Shown: in pieces, positions 25,659-34,472 of the stretch | How positions within the stretch are numbered: the first letter of the stretch is position 1 | How the letters are laid out: every line of letters starts with the position of its first letter | Assembly (NCBI RefSeq): GCF_024206495.1 | Contig: NZ_JAMBPQ010000015.1 | Location: 62,001 to 126,000, forward strand | From: Paraburkholderia sp. CNPSo 3272 | Lineage (GTDB): Bacteria > Pseudomonadota > Gammaproteobacteria > Burkholderiales > Burkholderiaceae | DNA length: 64,000 nucleotides | Reading direction: 5' to 3' | The notes under the pieces: generated by a model | Told to the model about the DNA's origin: nothing | What the model saw: only the letters and a program-made list of their open reading frames with translations | Databases searched by the model: none | Position numbers and translations under genes: made by a program

Positions 25659-25792
25659 GGAATCTCTCTCGCCGCAAGTCGGGGGCAGCGCCGCTGCCGA
25701 ATAACGCCCTATCCGAGTGTTATCGGCAAGCCTGAAGGATTCTTGAGAGCGTTTTCCGCGCCGCTTTTATCGCGCGAGCGGCCGTGGTCTGC

Positions 25793-26461
25793 CTACACCA
25801 TGAGGTATCCGTGCCGCATACCGAGCATCACCGCTTCGGTGCGATTGGTCGCGCCGAGTTTGCCGAAGATGGACGAGAGATGGGATTTCACCGTGTTGTC
25901 CGAGATATCGAGTTGCCGGGCGATTTCCTTGTTGCCGAGGCCGTCGGCGAGCATCGCCAGCACTTCTATCTCCCGGTTCGACAAGGCTTCGAACGGTCCG
26001 CCGGATGCCGACTGGCGCAGCGGTTTTCGCCCGGCCAGCAGCCTTGCGAGGATATCGGGCGACAGCACGCACAGGCCGGCGGCGGCCGCTTCGATGGCCG
26101 CGACGATTTCGGCGGGCGTCACGTCGCGCGACAGGATTGCTGTCGCCTCGGCGGGCAGTTCGTCGACGAACGCGTCGCCATCCGGGTCGTCGAGCAACAG
26201 GACCAGCGCGGGTGGCGCGCGGCCAGGTTCGAACAGTGTCTTGAACGCGTCGCTCGCCTGAGGCTCGATGTCGGCCACGACGACATCCGGCACCGAACCG
26301 GCCAGGTAAGCGGCGAGCGCTTCGGCGTCGGCGGCGCTACCCAGGAACGCGAGTGCCGGCTCCGCCTCGACGACCGTCTGCAGGCCTGCGCGCACCTGCG
26401 AAGATGCCGCGATTACCGCGACTCGCACCGGCCCCGTGGGTTCCATCGTTCCGTCCGACAT
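25793..26461 (-). CDS. LuxR/NarL-type regulator with degenerate receiver domain
   Basis: The 222-residue protein has an N-terminal receiver-like domain (about 12-130) and a C-terminal LuxR helix-turn-helix (about 155-215: LSNREIEVLAMLADGLGNKE, DNTVKSHLSSIFGKL). In the receiver the phosphoacceptor-like Asp is present (VVVADIEP), but the N-terminal acidic pair is replaced (VIAASSQV) and the conserved Lys is Ser (AILSRD). It may work without phosphorylation. No sensor kinase is nearby. It lies 18 bases downstream of the HtrA-like protease gene, so the two are probably co-transcribed. Confidence 0.85.
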   Translation of the reverse strand: MSDGTMEPTGPVRVAVIAASSQVRAGLQTVVEAEPALAFLGSAADAEALAAYLAGSVPDVVVADIEPQASDAFKTLFEPGRAPPALVLLLDDPDGDAFVDELPAEATAILSRDVTPAEIVAAIEAAAAGLCVLSPDILARLLAGRKPLRQSASGGPFEALSNREIEVLAMLADGLGNKEIARQLDISDNTVKSHLSSIFGKLGATNRTEAVMLGMRHGYLMV

Positions 26462-26479
26462 ATCGCCGCGTCCCGGACC

Positions 26480-27418
26480 TCACCTGCATGCATTCCGCTG
26501 GGGCCGCTCGCCCACGGTGACCGCGCACGCGTGGCGCTCGCCGCCCCGGATCAATGTGACTGACAACGGCTGCCCGATGCCCGTCGAGCCCAGCGCGGCA
26601 TGCAGGTCGCCCATGTCGCGGCAGGGTTTGCCGTCCAGTTCGATCAGCACATCGCCTATGAGCACGCCTGCCTGTTCCGCAGGACCGCCCGGCGCAAGCG
26701 AGCTGATCAGCAATCCGCTATTGAACGACAGGTTCATTTTGTCCATCCACGCGTTCGGCAGGCTGACCTGCTGTGTGCCGACGCCGAGATAGCCCCGCGA
26801 GACGCGCCCCTTGGCCATCAGTTCATCGGTGACGCGCTCGACCGTCATCGCGGGAATCACCATGCCGGCGCCGCGCATCAGTCCCGCCGTGCAGATGCCC
26901 ACGACCTGACCGCGCATATCAGCGAGGGCCGCGCCCGAGAACCCCGGGCGCAGACCGCCGTCCAGCCGCACGAATGCGTCGAGCTGGCCGCCGCGCCACG
27001 TGCGCCAGGCGCCGCCTGTTCCGCCGATCACGCCAAAATCGGCGCTGACGCCGAGTTCGTCGGTACGCGCAACGGCGAGCGCCAGATGACCCGGCTTCAG
27101 TGAGCCCGCATCACCGGACTCGACGGGGCCCACGTCCACCCCGTCCAGTTTCAGCACGGCGAGATCGGTGCCCGGATCCTGGCCTGCGAGGACCGCGGCG
27201 ACCGCACGACCGTCGGTCAAGCTGATTTCGATCCCTTCCTCACGCCGGATCGTGTGGGCAGCCGTCACGACGACGCCATGGCGCCAGATTACGCCGCTCG
27301 ACGGCATGCGATGCCGGCCATGGATTGCCACGACGCTCTGCCCGACTCGCGCGACAATGTCGGCCAGAGCGTCCGAGAGAACCATTAAAGGATTTGCGCT
27401 CGAAGATGTTGTTTCCAT
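26480..27418 (-). CDS. HtrA/Deg-like trypsin-fold protein with PDZ domain, no export signal
   Basis: The 312-residue protein has a chymotrypsin-like domain (about 20-200) with the triad in VVTAAHT (His), TDLAVLKL (Asp) and PGFSGAAL (Ser, in place of the common GNSGG), and a C-terminal PDZ domain (about 210-300, YLGVGTQQVSL; LAPGGPAEQAGVLIGDVLIE). Deg proteases normally act in the periplasm, but this one starts METTSSSANPL with no signal peptide or anchor, so it appears cytoplasmic. It leads a pair with the LuxR-type gene, suggesting a shared regulatory task. Confidence 0.85.
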   Translation of the reverse strand: METTSSSANPLMVLSDALADIVARVGQSVVAIHGRHRMPSSGVIWRHGVVVTAAHTIRREEGIEISLTDGRAVAAVLAGQDPGTDLAVLKLDGVDVGPVESGDAGSLKPGHLALAVARTDELGVSADFGVIGGTGGAWRTWRGGQLDAFVRLDGGLRPGFSGAALADMRGQVVGICTAGLMRGAGMVIPAMTVERVTDELMAKGRVSRGYLGVGTQQVSLPNAWMDKMNLSFNSGLLISSLAPGGPAEQAGVLIGDVLIELDGKPCRDMGDLHAALGSTGIGQPLSVTLIRGGERHACAVTVGERPQRNACR

Positions 27419-27439
27419 TGCAAGTCTCCTGCCAATGTC

Positions 27440-27499
27440 GGTTCACAATTCGTGGGTTCCCAATTCGTCGGTTCCTAATTCATGGGTTCACAATGACAG
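27440..27499. repeat. four tandem copies of a 15-base unit
   Basis: The unit GGTTC-C/A-C/T-AATTC-RT-S repeats at 27440, 27455, 27470 and 27485, with the last copy diverging. It lies between the divergent HtrA-like gene and the exported protein gene, 21 bases from the HtrA start, so it may be a multi-site operator or a slippage-prone repeat. Confidence 0.75.
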
Positions 27500-27577
27500 A
27501 ACGACAGGCGGCGCGCACCACCCAAATGGGTAGTCGCATCGATGGAGTTCACACGGAGTCAACGCGGGAGGAAGGCC

Positions 27578-28510
27578 ATGAGGTTGCTTGCCAGATTCAC
27601 ATCGGGCATCCGGCGCACGCGCTTGTGGTGGATGGCCATGATGACCGCGGCGCTCTGTGTGCTGGGCCAGGGCGCATTCGCGCAAGCGGACGCGAGGGCG
27701 ACGAGCCTGCGCGAAAAGTATCAGAGTCTCACGCAGCTACTTGCGCAAAACCAGTTTCAGCGCCCGCTGTACCTTGAATCCCAGGAGTTGCCATCGGCAC
27801 TCAAAGGCGATATTTATGGCGTGGTCAACTTCCCTTTCGCGACGGTCAACGACACGCTCAACCACCCGACTCAAGGGCCCGCCAACTGGTGCGACGTGCT
27901 GATCCTGCACTTGAACATCAAGTACTGCCATGCCTCGACCAGCGCGAGCGGTACGATTCTCGCGGTGAATATCGGCAAGAAAACCGAGGAATCGCTTTCC
28001 TCATCGTACCGCGTGCAATTCACCTGGAACCAGGCAGTGAGCAGCCCTGGCTATTTTCGCGTGGAGCTTTCCGCCGCCACGGGTCCGCTGAGCACGAGAG
28101 ACTACCGGATCGTGCTGGAGGCCATACCGGTGGGTGACGATCGCACCTTTATTCACCTGACTTACGCCTACGGTTACGGCACGGCGGGAAGGCTTGCCAT
28201 GAAAGCCTATCTGGCGACGATAGGCAGCGACAAAGTCGGCTTTTCCACCACCCGCGATCCGTCGACGAACGAAACGCGATACATCGGCGGCGTGCGCGGT
28301 CTGGTCGAACGCAACACGATGCGCTATTACCTCGCCATCGAAGCGTATCTCGATGCGCTTTCCAGCCCGCCCGCCGCCCGCCTCGACAAACGCCTCGCTG
28401 AGTGGTTCGACGCGACGGAGCGGTATCCGCGGCAACTGCACGAGGTCAGCCGCGCCGACTACATGCAAATGAAGCACAACGAATATCAGCGTCAGCAGAC
28501 CGCGCAGTAG
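27578..28510 (+). CDS. exported hypothetical protein, 310 aa
   Basis: The function is unknown to me. The start at 27578 follows a strong GGGAGGAAGG ribosome site. The N-terminus has arginines, a hydrophobic run (MTAALCVLGQGAFA) and a cleavage site at AFAQ, so the protein should be periplasmic. The mature part looks like a mixed alpha/beta lipid-binding-like fold (LYLESQELPSALKGDIYGVV; IHLTYAYGYG) with two Cys that could pair (NWCDVL, KYCHAS). It is divergent from the HtrA-like gene across the tandem repeat. Confidence 0.7.
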   Translation: MRLLARFTSGIRRTRLWWMAMMTAALCVLGQGAFAQADARATSLREKYQSLTQLLAQNQFQRPLYLESQELPSALKGDIYGVVNFPFATVNDTLNHPTQGPANWCDVLILHLNIKYCHASTSASGTILAVNIGKKTEESLSSSYRVQFTWNQAVSSPGYFRVELSAATGPLSTRDYRIVLEAIPVGDDRTFIHLTYAYGYGTAGRLAMKAYLATIGSDKVGFSTTRDPSTNETRYIGGVRGLVERNTMRYYLAIEAYLDALSSPPAARLDKRLAEWFDATERYPRQLHEVSRADYMQMKHNEYQRQQTAQ

Positions 28511-28785
28511 CCCGCGCAGAAGTCCGCGTAGTAGCCCGCGCAGCGCACGGGCGTTGCGGCGCAGGCTTTTTCGCGCTCCTGCTGCGTTCGCCCGCTGCTG
28601 AGTGCTGCGGTGTCATCGCCCAGGCGGCGAGGTGGAAAACGCTCGCCGTCCTTTCGAGCAGCCTCGCCTGATCCTGGGACCTGACAGAGGTGCCAGCTTG
28701 TGTGAACCTCGGACAAGCGCCAGCTTTCCCGATCGATGCCAACAAGATATTCAGGACCCCTTCTGGTATGCGACAGCCGCCGGAA

Positions 28786-29406
28786 TCAGTAGCGCGCCAG
28801 CTGGTTGCCATTGACCTGCACGCGGTCGCCCGGACGCAGGTCGCCGGACGTCGGCACATTGAACGCGCGCGTGGAGCCGTCGCTCAGTTGCACGTCGATC
28901 TGGAATCCTGCGGGCTGGCCCATCTGCTGGCCGATCTGGTTGCCAGCGTAGGCTCCGCCGAGCGCGCCGATGACGGTCGCGGCGTCGCGGCCGCGGCCAC
29001 CGCCCACCTGGTTGCCGAGCACGCCGCCAACCAGCGCGCCAACCACGGTTCCGGCGATGCCCGAAGCGCCCGTGGCGTTGCTCAACGGCCGGATGCTCGA
29101 GATCGTGCCGTACTGCGTGCCATATTGGTTGCCGTATTGCGGATTGTACTGAGCACCGTACTGACCGTTGCTTTGCGTATCGTACGGCTGTTGCGGCGCA
29201 GGCGGCGGTGCGTAGACGGGTTGCCGCACGGTGCCCGGTTGTGCGTAGGCGGGCTGGCTATACGCCGGCGCCGCCGGTGTTGCATATTGGCCCTGGTTGC
29301 CTTGCTGCGCGCCGTACGGCGAGTAGCCCGGCGCAACGCATGCAGACAACGAAAGACTTGCTGCCGCGACAAGCGCGGCGGTGAGTGCGGACCTGGTAGA
29401 GAGCAT
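28786..29406 (-). CDS. glycine-zipper outer-membrane lipoprotein
   Basis: The 206-residue protein has a lipoprotein signal with lipobox LSAC at about 20-23, then a Gln/Tyr/Pro/Gly-rich spacer (about 30-110), a glycine-zipper pair (GTVVGALVGGVLGNQVGGG, GALGGAYAGNQIGQQ) and a C-terminal beta segment ending VNGNQLARY. The layout matches SlyB/Pcp-like 17-kDa surface antigens of the outer membrane. ATG 29406 begins the signal peptide; a longer frame upstream lacks similarity. Confidence 0.85.
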   Translation of the reverse strand: MLSTRSALTAALVAAASLSLSACVAPGYSPYGAQQGNQGQYATPAAPAYSQPAYAQPGTVRQPVYAPPPAPQQPYDTQSNGQYGAQYNPQYGNQYGTQYGTISSIRPLSNATGASGIAGTVVGALVGGVLGNQVGGGRGRDAATVIGALGGAYAGNQIGQQMGQPAGFQIDVQLSDGSTRAFNVPTSGDLRPGDRVQVNGNQLARY

Positions 29407-29543
29407 GTACGTCACGGTGGGTTCGCGTTGTCGCCGCTGCGGGCACGACAAGCATGAGGAGGAGTGGCAATTGCGCGGCAGTATAAGCAAAGCCCACCCG
29501 GACGTCCGCTGCGCGCGGGTAACAACATGTAAAGTCCGTTGCC

Positions 29544-29582
29544 GGATGAATGGCGGCGCGCCGGGCGCGGCGCCATTCATCC
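29544..29582 (-). terminator. long perfect hairpin between two minus-strand genes
   Basis: The 12-base arms GGATGAATGGCG (29544-29555) and CGCCATTCATCC (29571-29582) pair perfectly around a GC-only loop. It begins 35 bases after the stop of the 95-residue gene. There is no T-run; it may be a terminator or a processing/stability hairpin. Confidence 0.55.
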
Positions 29583-29617
29583 GTTGGAATCAAGCAGGCG
29601 CCGGATTCCGCGAAGTC

Positions 29618-29905
29618 TCAATGCAGGGTTTGGACGCTGCCGGCCTCATCATCGGACGCGGCCTGTTCGAGGATTGCGCAGCGGAAGTCGAACTTGACGC
29701 GAAGGATTGCTGATTCGACCCGTGCGTCGCCGCGGTGGCCCTTCAGGCGAGTATCGATCGCCTCCTCGACGGCGAGAATCGCCTGCTCGATACTCTCCGG
29801 ATCGTCGCTGTCGAATCCGACCTCGACCTCGATGCTCTCCAGCAGGTTCAACGCGGTTGCAATGTCTTCGGAAGCGACGAATAGCGTCTCGGCGTTCTCT
29901 CTCAT
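29618..29905 (-). CDS. small acidic hypothetical protein, 95 aa
   Basis: The family is not recognised. The protein is helical and acidic (ATALNLLESIEVEVGFDSDD; SIEQAILAVEEAIDTRL), with no signal or membrane segment. A strong ribosome site (GGGGAGGG) lies before ATG 29905 and a long hairpin follows the stop, both supporting a real gene. Confidence 0.6.
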   Translation of the reverse strand: MRENAETLFVASEDIATALNLLESIEVEVGFDSDDPESIEQAILAVEEAIDTRLKGHRGDARVESAILRVKFDFRCAILEQAASDDEAGSVQTLH

Positions 29906-30154
29906 CTACCCTCCCCGTTGGATTGTCCAGCTCTACAGACAGCTGCGAGTTGCACGCCTATCGTTGCACATCCAGAACAATTCTGCCGGCGACGAAGGCC
30001 AGCGTTGGGATTGAAACAACGGAAGGGTTGCCGTCCGTCGTGAAGCGAATAGAATCGAAGGTTCCAGCCGATAGCGTAAAGGCAATCGCCCCGCCCTCGG
30101 GCACGGTTCCGACCTGCTAGACTGGAAGTTCCCCCGCGAACCATGGAGGGAATC

Positions 30155-30343
30155 ATGACGACGGTCTACGTGGTGAAGACTGGCCAGCAGTACCTCTGCT
30201 GCGCAGAGGACGGCGATATCGGCATGGCGCCGGAGATTAGCGGGGCCAAGTCCTTCGTCTCATACGAGGAAGCCGAAAAGGCGGCGTCCGAGCACGCCGA
30301 CCCCGGTTACGAAATCGTCGCCGTCAGCGTTGCCACACACTGA
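30155..30343 (+). CDS. small hypothetical protein, 62 aa
   Basis: ATG 30155 is preceded by GGAGGG. The 62 residues form a compact alpha/beta pattern (TTVYVVKTGQQYLCCAEDG, then SYEEAEKAASEHAD, GYEIVAVSV) and look like a folded single domain. I do not recognise the family. It is convergent with the epoxide hydrolase. Confidence 0.6.
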   Translation: MTTVYVVKTGQQYLCCAEDGDIGMAPEISGAKSFVSYEEAEKAASEHADPGYEIVAVSVATH

Positions 30344-30367
30344 CGCGCCAGGCTGTTCCGCTTCAAC

Positions 30368-31399
30368 TTACTGGAACTTGCCAGCCGGTGCTTTCGGCTG
30401 GCTTTCGACTGCGCCGCCGGCCAGCGCGTGAACCGATCCGGCGAGGAAGTTGAGCATGAACGCGTTCACCTCGTCGGGACGCTCTTGCTGCACCCAGTGA
30501 CCCGCCTTCGCAATGAGATGCTTCTTCCAGAGGTTGGGAACATTGCTCTCAAGCGCGTCGTAATCCTTCGCTGCCATCTTCACGACGCCATCCAGTTCTC
30601 CGGCGAGAAAAAGCGTCGGCTGCATGATCCGGGCGCCGTCGAGGAAGCTGGTCAGCGCCCAGTTCCGATCGATATTCCGATACCAGTTGATTGGCCCCCG
30701 AAACCCGCTCCGCTCGAACTGAGCGACGAAATATTGCAGATCCGTCTCGGTCAACCACGGCGGAAGCTCGTCGGGCAACGTGAGGTTGTCCACGAATCGA
30801 GTCGATTTGGGAAAGATCGCGAAATTGGCCGGCTGCCCTTTTACCACCGGGTCTCCCGACGCCGTGTAGAGAATGCCAAGCATCGAGCGGCGGAGATCCT
30901 CTTCCAGTTCACGCTCGACGCGTCCCGGCAACTGGAAATAGTCCTGATAGAAGTGACATTCCTGCGTAATCTGCGCAAAGCGCACCGACGGACGCACCGG
31001 ACGTCGAGGCATGTAAGGCACGCTCAGCAGGCCGAGAACGGGAAACAGGTCGGGGCGCAGCAGCGCAGCGTAAGCGGCGACGGCGGCGCCCCAGTCATGC
31101 CCGATCAGAATCGCCCGCTCTTCGCCGAGCGCCTTGACGAGGCCGACGAGATCACCGACCAGGTTCAGAATATCGTAAGCCTCGATGGCTTCCGGGGCCT
31201 CGGTGAGCCCGTACCCGCGCTGGTCCGGCGCAACCGCGCGATAGCCCGCGGCCGCCAGCGCATCGATCTGCCAGCGCCAGACGTACCAGGACTCCGGCCA
31301 GCCGTGGCAGAGCAGCACGAGCGGGCCCGTGCCTTTTTCGACGTAGTGCATGCGGATGCCGTTGACGTACGCGAACTTCTCTTGCAGCCCGTTCATCAT
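30368..31399 (-). CDS. epoxide hydrolase-type alpha/beta hydrolase
   Basis: The 343-residue protein has the epoxide hydrolase pattern: the HGWPESWYVW oxyanion motif, the Asp nucleophile in IGHDWGA (about 105), cap-domain tyrosines, and the catalytic His in KAGHWVQQERPDEV. Such enzymes open epoxides by adding water, in the cytoplasm. The two start ATGs are adjacent (31399 and 31396). It is a single gene; the region upstream holds a decayed gene. Confidence 0.88.
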   Translation of the reverse strand: MMNGLQEKFAYVNGIRMHYVEKGTGPLVLLCHGWPESWYVWRWQIDALAAAGYRAVAPDQRGYGLTEAPEAIEAYDILNLVGDLVGLVKALGEERAILIGHDWGAAVAAYAALLRPDLFPVLGLLSVPYMPRRPVRPSVRFAQITQECHFYQDYFQLPGRVERELEEDLRRSMLGILYTASGDPVVKGQPANFAIFPKSTRFVDNLTLPDELPPWLTETDLQYFVAQFERSGFRGPINWYRNIDRNWALTSFLDGARIMQPTLFLAGELDGVVKMAAKDYDALESNVPNLWKKHLIAKAGHWVQQERPDEVNAFMLNFLAGSVHALAGGAVESQPKAPAGKFQ

Positions 31400-31600
31400 G
31401 GAGTCGACCTCGTCTCACGCGGTGGGAAAACGCCTGGCGACCATTGTGAATGCAGCGCCGCCAGGCTTCAACCACACCGGTCGTTTTGAGCGTCAGCCGG
31501 GGTAGCAAGGATCGACGTGTGCCGTGCGGCCCTCCACGCCGCGATCTCGACGCTCATCCCGAACACGGGGTTCACGTAGCCTCGCACGGCGGCAATGGCG

Positions 31601-31840
31601 GTCCACCGGATTGCACGCCGCCATCGCGAGCCGCGCCGCTTCGTGGATCGCGCGTGCGTCGAACGGCTTGCCGACGAGGGCCTGCTCGGCGTCCACGGCG
31701 CGAATCATCGTGACGCCGACATTCGTCAGAGCAATGCGCGCTTGCTCGACGTTATCGCGCCAAGACGCGACGTGACGGCCGCCGCCGCGGTCGCGAAGTC
31801 GCCGGTCTTGCGCTCGAGCTTCGCGTAGCAATCGGCCCGG
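31601..31840 (-). pseudogene. remnant of xanthine/CO dehydrogenase FAD-binding subunit
   Basis: On the minus strand two frames together rebuild the C-terminal domain of a CoxM/XdhB-type medium subunit. One frame at about 31770-31835 reads YAKLERKTGDFATAAAAV; another at 31601-31753 reads ARIALTNVGVTMIRAVDAEQ and FDARAIHEAARLAMAACNPV. A frameshift near 31760 separates them, and the rest of the subunit is missing. It fills the 526-base gap between the epoxide hydrolase and the lipoprotein gene, and no partner xdh subunits remain. Confidence 0.7.
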
Positions 31841-31925
31841 CGTGGTCTGAACGGTGGCGCCTCTCGCTTTACTTCGACCCGCCAGCCTCCTTCGTCCTAG
31901 AATCCATATCAGGGGGCGAGGCGAC

Positions 31926-32468
31926 ATGAAGCGCGAAGTGGTCACTGGGCTGCTGTGCGGCGCACTACTCGCCGGCTGCGTGACGGCCGGCGTCGAGGTC
32001 AGGCCCGAACAGATGGCGAACTTCAGGCACGGCGTGACGACGCTGCAGGACGTGATCGTCGCGCTCGGCCCGGCGTCAGTCGAGACCGCGCTGGACGACG
32101 GCTCGACGCTGCTCGTCTACACCTACGTGACATCGCGTCCGCACCCGGAAAGCTATATCCCGTTCATCGGTTCGCTGGTCGCCGGCGCCGACACACACTC
32201 GTCCGCGGCCGTGTTCCTGTTCGATTCGCACGGTCTCCTCAAGAGCGCGAACAGCACGGGCTCGAACGTCGGCACGGGCATGACGAGTGCCCATAGCGCG
32301 CAGCCCAGAGCGCCCGCGCCGGTTGCCGACGCGCCCGTTGTTGGCAAGGGCGTCCCGCCGCCCGCCGTTCAGACCGCCCAACCGACGCCGGAAGAAGACG
32401 TCGCGCCCGCGTCGCAAATGCCCGGCGAACCGCTGGAAATCAACGTTCAGCCGGCTCCCGTCGAATAG
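31926..32468 (+). CDS. SmpA/BamE-like lipoprotein, 180 aa
   Basis: The protein has a signal peptide with lipobox LAGC (about 15-18). The N-terminal half resembles the SmpA/OmlA fold (MANFRHGVTTLQDVIVALG, LLVYTYV); the C-terminal third is Pro/Ala-rich and disordered (RAPAPVADAPVVGKGVPPPA). It would sit in the outer membrane facing the periplasm. The start follows a GGGGG-containing leader. The exact role is unknown. Confidence 0.75.
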   Translation: MKREVVTGLLCGALLAGCVTAGVEVRPEQMANFRHGVTTLQDVIVALGPASVETALDDGSTLLVYTYVTSRPHPESYIPFIGSLVAGADTHSSAAVFLFDSHGLLKSANSTGSNVGTGMTSAHSAQPRAPAPVADAPVVGKGVPPPAVQTAQPTPEEDVAPASQMPGEPLEINVQPAPVE

Positions 32469-32610
32469 CCGCCGTGCCTCGCGAGAAAATGCGCGCCCGA
32501 TCGTGCGCGTACGTGCGCCACAGCACACTTGTGAACCCGCAGCGAGAATACGCTAGGAGTCCAAAATTAGAAGCAGCGAACGCCGAAGCAGTCCCGCCGC
32601 GGAGGACGAC

Positions 32611-34290
32611 ATGTCGAACTTGCCCTGGCTTTCGCAATATCCCGCTGGCGTCGCGGCGGACATCGACCTCGACGACTACCCCTCGATGGCAGCGCTGCTG
32701 GAACGGGCCGTCGCGCGCTTCGGCGACAGGATCGCCTTTCATCAGTTCGGCGTGAATCTCACCTATCGCGAACTGGACGAGTACTCCGCGCGCCTCGCCG
32801 CCTATTTCCAGAAAGACCTTCGGCTGAAACCCGGCGAGCGCATCGCGCTGATGTTGCCGAACGCCCTGCAACAGCCCATCGCCATGTTTGCGGCACTGCG
32901 GGCCGGGCTCACCGTGGTCAACGTCAACCCGCTCTATACCGCGCCGGAACTGGCGAATCTCATCAAGGATTCCGGTGCACGGGCGATCGTGGTCATGGAG
33001 GTTTCCGCCGCCACCCTCGAGCGGGCGCTCGGCCAGGTCGCCATCGAGCACGTGATCGTCGCGCGCGTGGCGGAGATGCAGAGCTTCCCGAAATCCATCC
33101 TTGTCGACTACGTCGTACGAAAGAAGAAAAAGCTCGTCCCGGACTGGACGATTGCCGGTGCGATCGCCTTCAGGACCGCCATGACCGCGCGCCCGGCCGC
33201 CGACTTCACGAGGACGGCGCTTAACCGCGAGACACGGGCATTCCTGCAATACACCGGCGGCACGACCGGCGAACCCAAAGGGGCCGTGCTGACGCATGGC
33301 AACGTAGTCGCGGACGTGCTGATATTTGCCGCGTGGGTCAAACCGGTGTTCCGGGCGAGCGGCGAAGTCACGCTCGTCGCGCTGCCGCTCTACCACGTGG
33401 CGGCCCTCGTGTGCCAATGCCTGGTCTCGTTTCATCTGGGCACCCGCTGTGTTCTGGTGATGAATCCACGCGATATTCCCTCCCTCGTAAAGGACTTCGC
33501 CACGCACCGGCCAACCGTGTTTGGCGGCCTCAACACGCTGTTTACCGCGCTGATGAACAACGAGGCCTTTGGCGCGCTCGACTTCTCCGCGTTGCGCAGC
33601 ACCTTCGGAGGCGGCACCGCGACCCAGCCCGCCGTTGCCGAACGATGGCAGAAACTCACCGGCACGCCGGTGGTGGAGGCCTATGGTCTTTCGGAAGCCG
33701 CCGGCGCGGTGACGGCCAACCCCGTCACGCAGACGGCCTTCGAAGGCACCATTGGCGTGCCGCTGCCTTCCATGCGCATTGAAATCCGCGACGAACGCGG
33801 CGCGGCAGTATGCGCCGGTATGCCGGGCGAAATCTTCGTTGCGGGGCCGGTCGTCATGCAAGGCTACTTCAACCGGCCGGAGGAAACGGCGCATGCGATC
33901 GGCGCCGATGGATTCTTCGCGACCGGGGACATCGGGACCATGGACGAGCGCGGCGTCATCAGAATTGTCGACCGCAAGCGGGACATGATTCTGGTCTCCG
34001 GTTTCAACGTCTATCCAAACGAGGTGGAGGGCGTGCTCTTCCGGCATCCCGGCATTCTGGAGGTCGCGGTCGTCGGTGTGGCCGATTCACAATCCGGCGA
34101 AACGCCCGTCGCCTTCGTGGTGAAGAAGGAACCGGCGCTGACCGAGTCGGACGTGGTCGAGTTCGCGCGGACGAGCCTCACCGCCTACAAGGTGCCGAGG
34201 CAGGTGGTATTCGTGAACGATCTGCCGAAAACGCCGGTCGGAAAAGTGCTGCGGCGGCAACTGCGAGACCGGTTGGTGAATCAAATCTGA
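32611..34290 (+). CDS. fadD: long-chain fatty acid-CoA ligase
   Basis: The 559-residue AMP-forming ligase activates fatty acids with ATP and CoA. It shows the P-loop YTGGTTGEPKG (about 215), GLSEAAGAVTANP, the adenylate motif DGFFATGDIGTMDERG, and the C-terminal VGKVLRRQLRD with the catalytic Lys. The start at 32611 has GGAGGACGAC upstream. The next gene downstream is a broken MHS transporter. Confidence 0.9.
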   Translation: MSNLPWLSQYPAGVAADIDLDDYPSMAALLERAVARFGDRIAFHQFGVNLTYRELDEYSARLAAYFQKDLRLKPGERIALMLPNALQQPIAMFAALRAGLTVVNVNPLYTAPELANLIKDSGARAIVVMEVSAATLERALGQVAIEHVIVARVAEMQSFPKSILVDYVVRKKKKLVPDWTIAGAIAFRTAMTARPAADFTRTALNRETRAFLQYTGGTTGEPKGAVLTHGNVVADVLIFAAWVKPVFRASGEVTLVALPLYHVAALVCQCLVSFHLGTRCVLVMNPRDIPSLVKDFATHRPTVFGGLNTLFTALMNNEAFGALDFSALRSTFGGGTATQPAVAERWQKLTGTPVVEAYGLSEAAGAVTANPVTQTAFEGTIGVPLPSMRIEIRDERGAAVCAGMPGEIFVAGPVVMQGYFNRPEETAHAIGADGFFATGDIGTMDERGVIRIVDRKRDMILVSGFNVYPNEVEGVLFRHPGILEVAVVGVADSQSGETPVAFVVKKEPALTESDVVEFARTSLTAYKVPRQVVFVNDLPKTPVGKVLRRQLRDRLVNQI

Positions 34291-34472
34291 ATGGCCCGGC
34301 GCCGGAAAACCATTCGAAAAACGAGTTTGTCTTGCCCTCCCGCGACAGCACCGGTCTGATGTCGCTTTCAGCGCGTCACCATGTCCGCTTCGTTCCAGGA
34401 GCGACATTTCTGGTCGCATTAACTGTGCGAATCATCACCGTGCGAATTCAGCGTTAAACCGCTCGCCTCCCA

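Noticed and set aside
31400..31600. Possible second remnant on the minus strand near 31480-31600 (GYVNPVFGMSVEIAAWRAA)
   Set aside because: The frame shows a suggestive stretch but I could not match it to a family; it may be the end of the same decayed operon or chance.
32440..34047. 535-codon minus-strand frame across fadD
   Set aside because: Antisense shadow; FadD motifs are intact on the plus strand.
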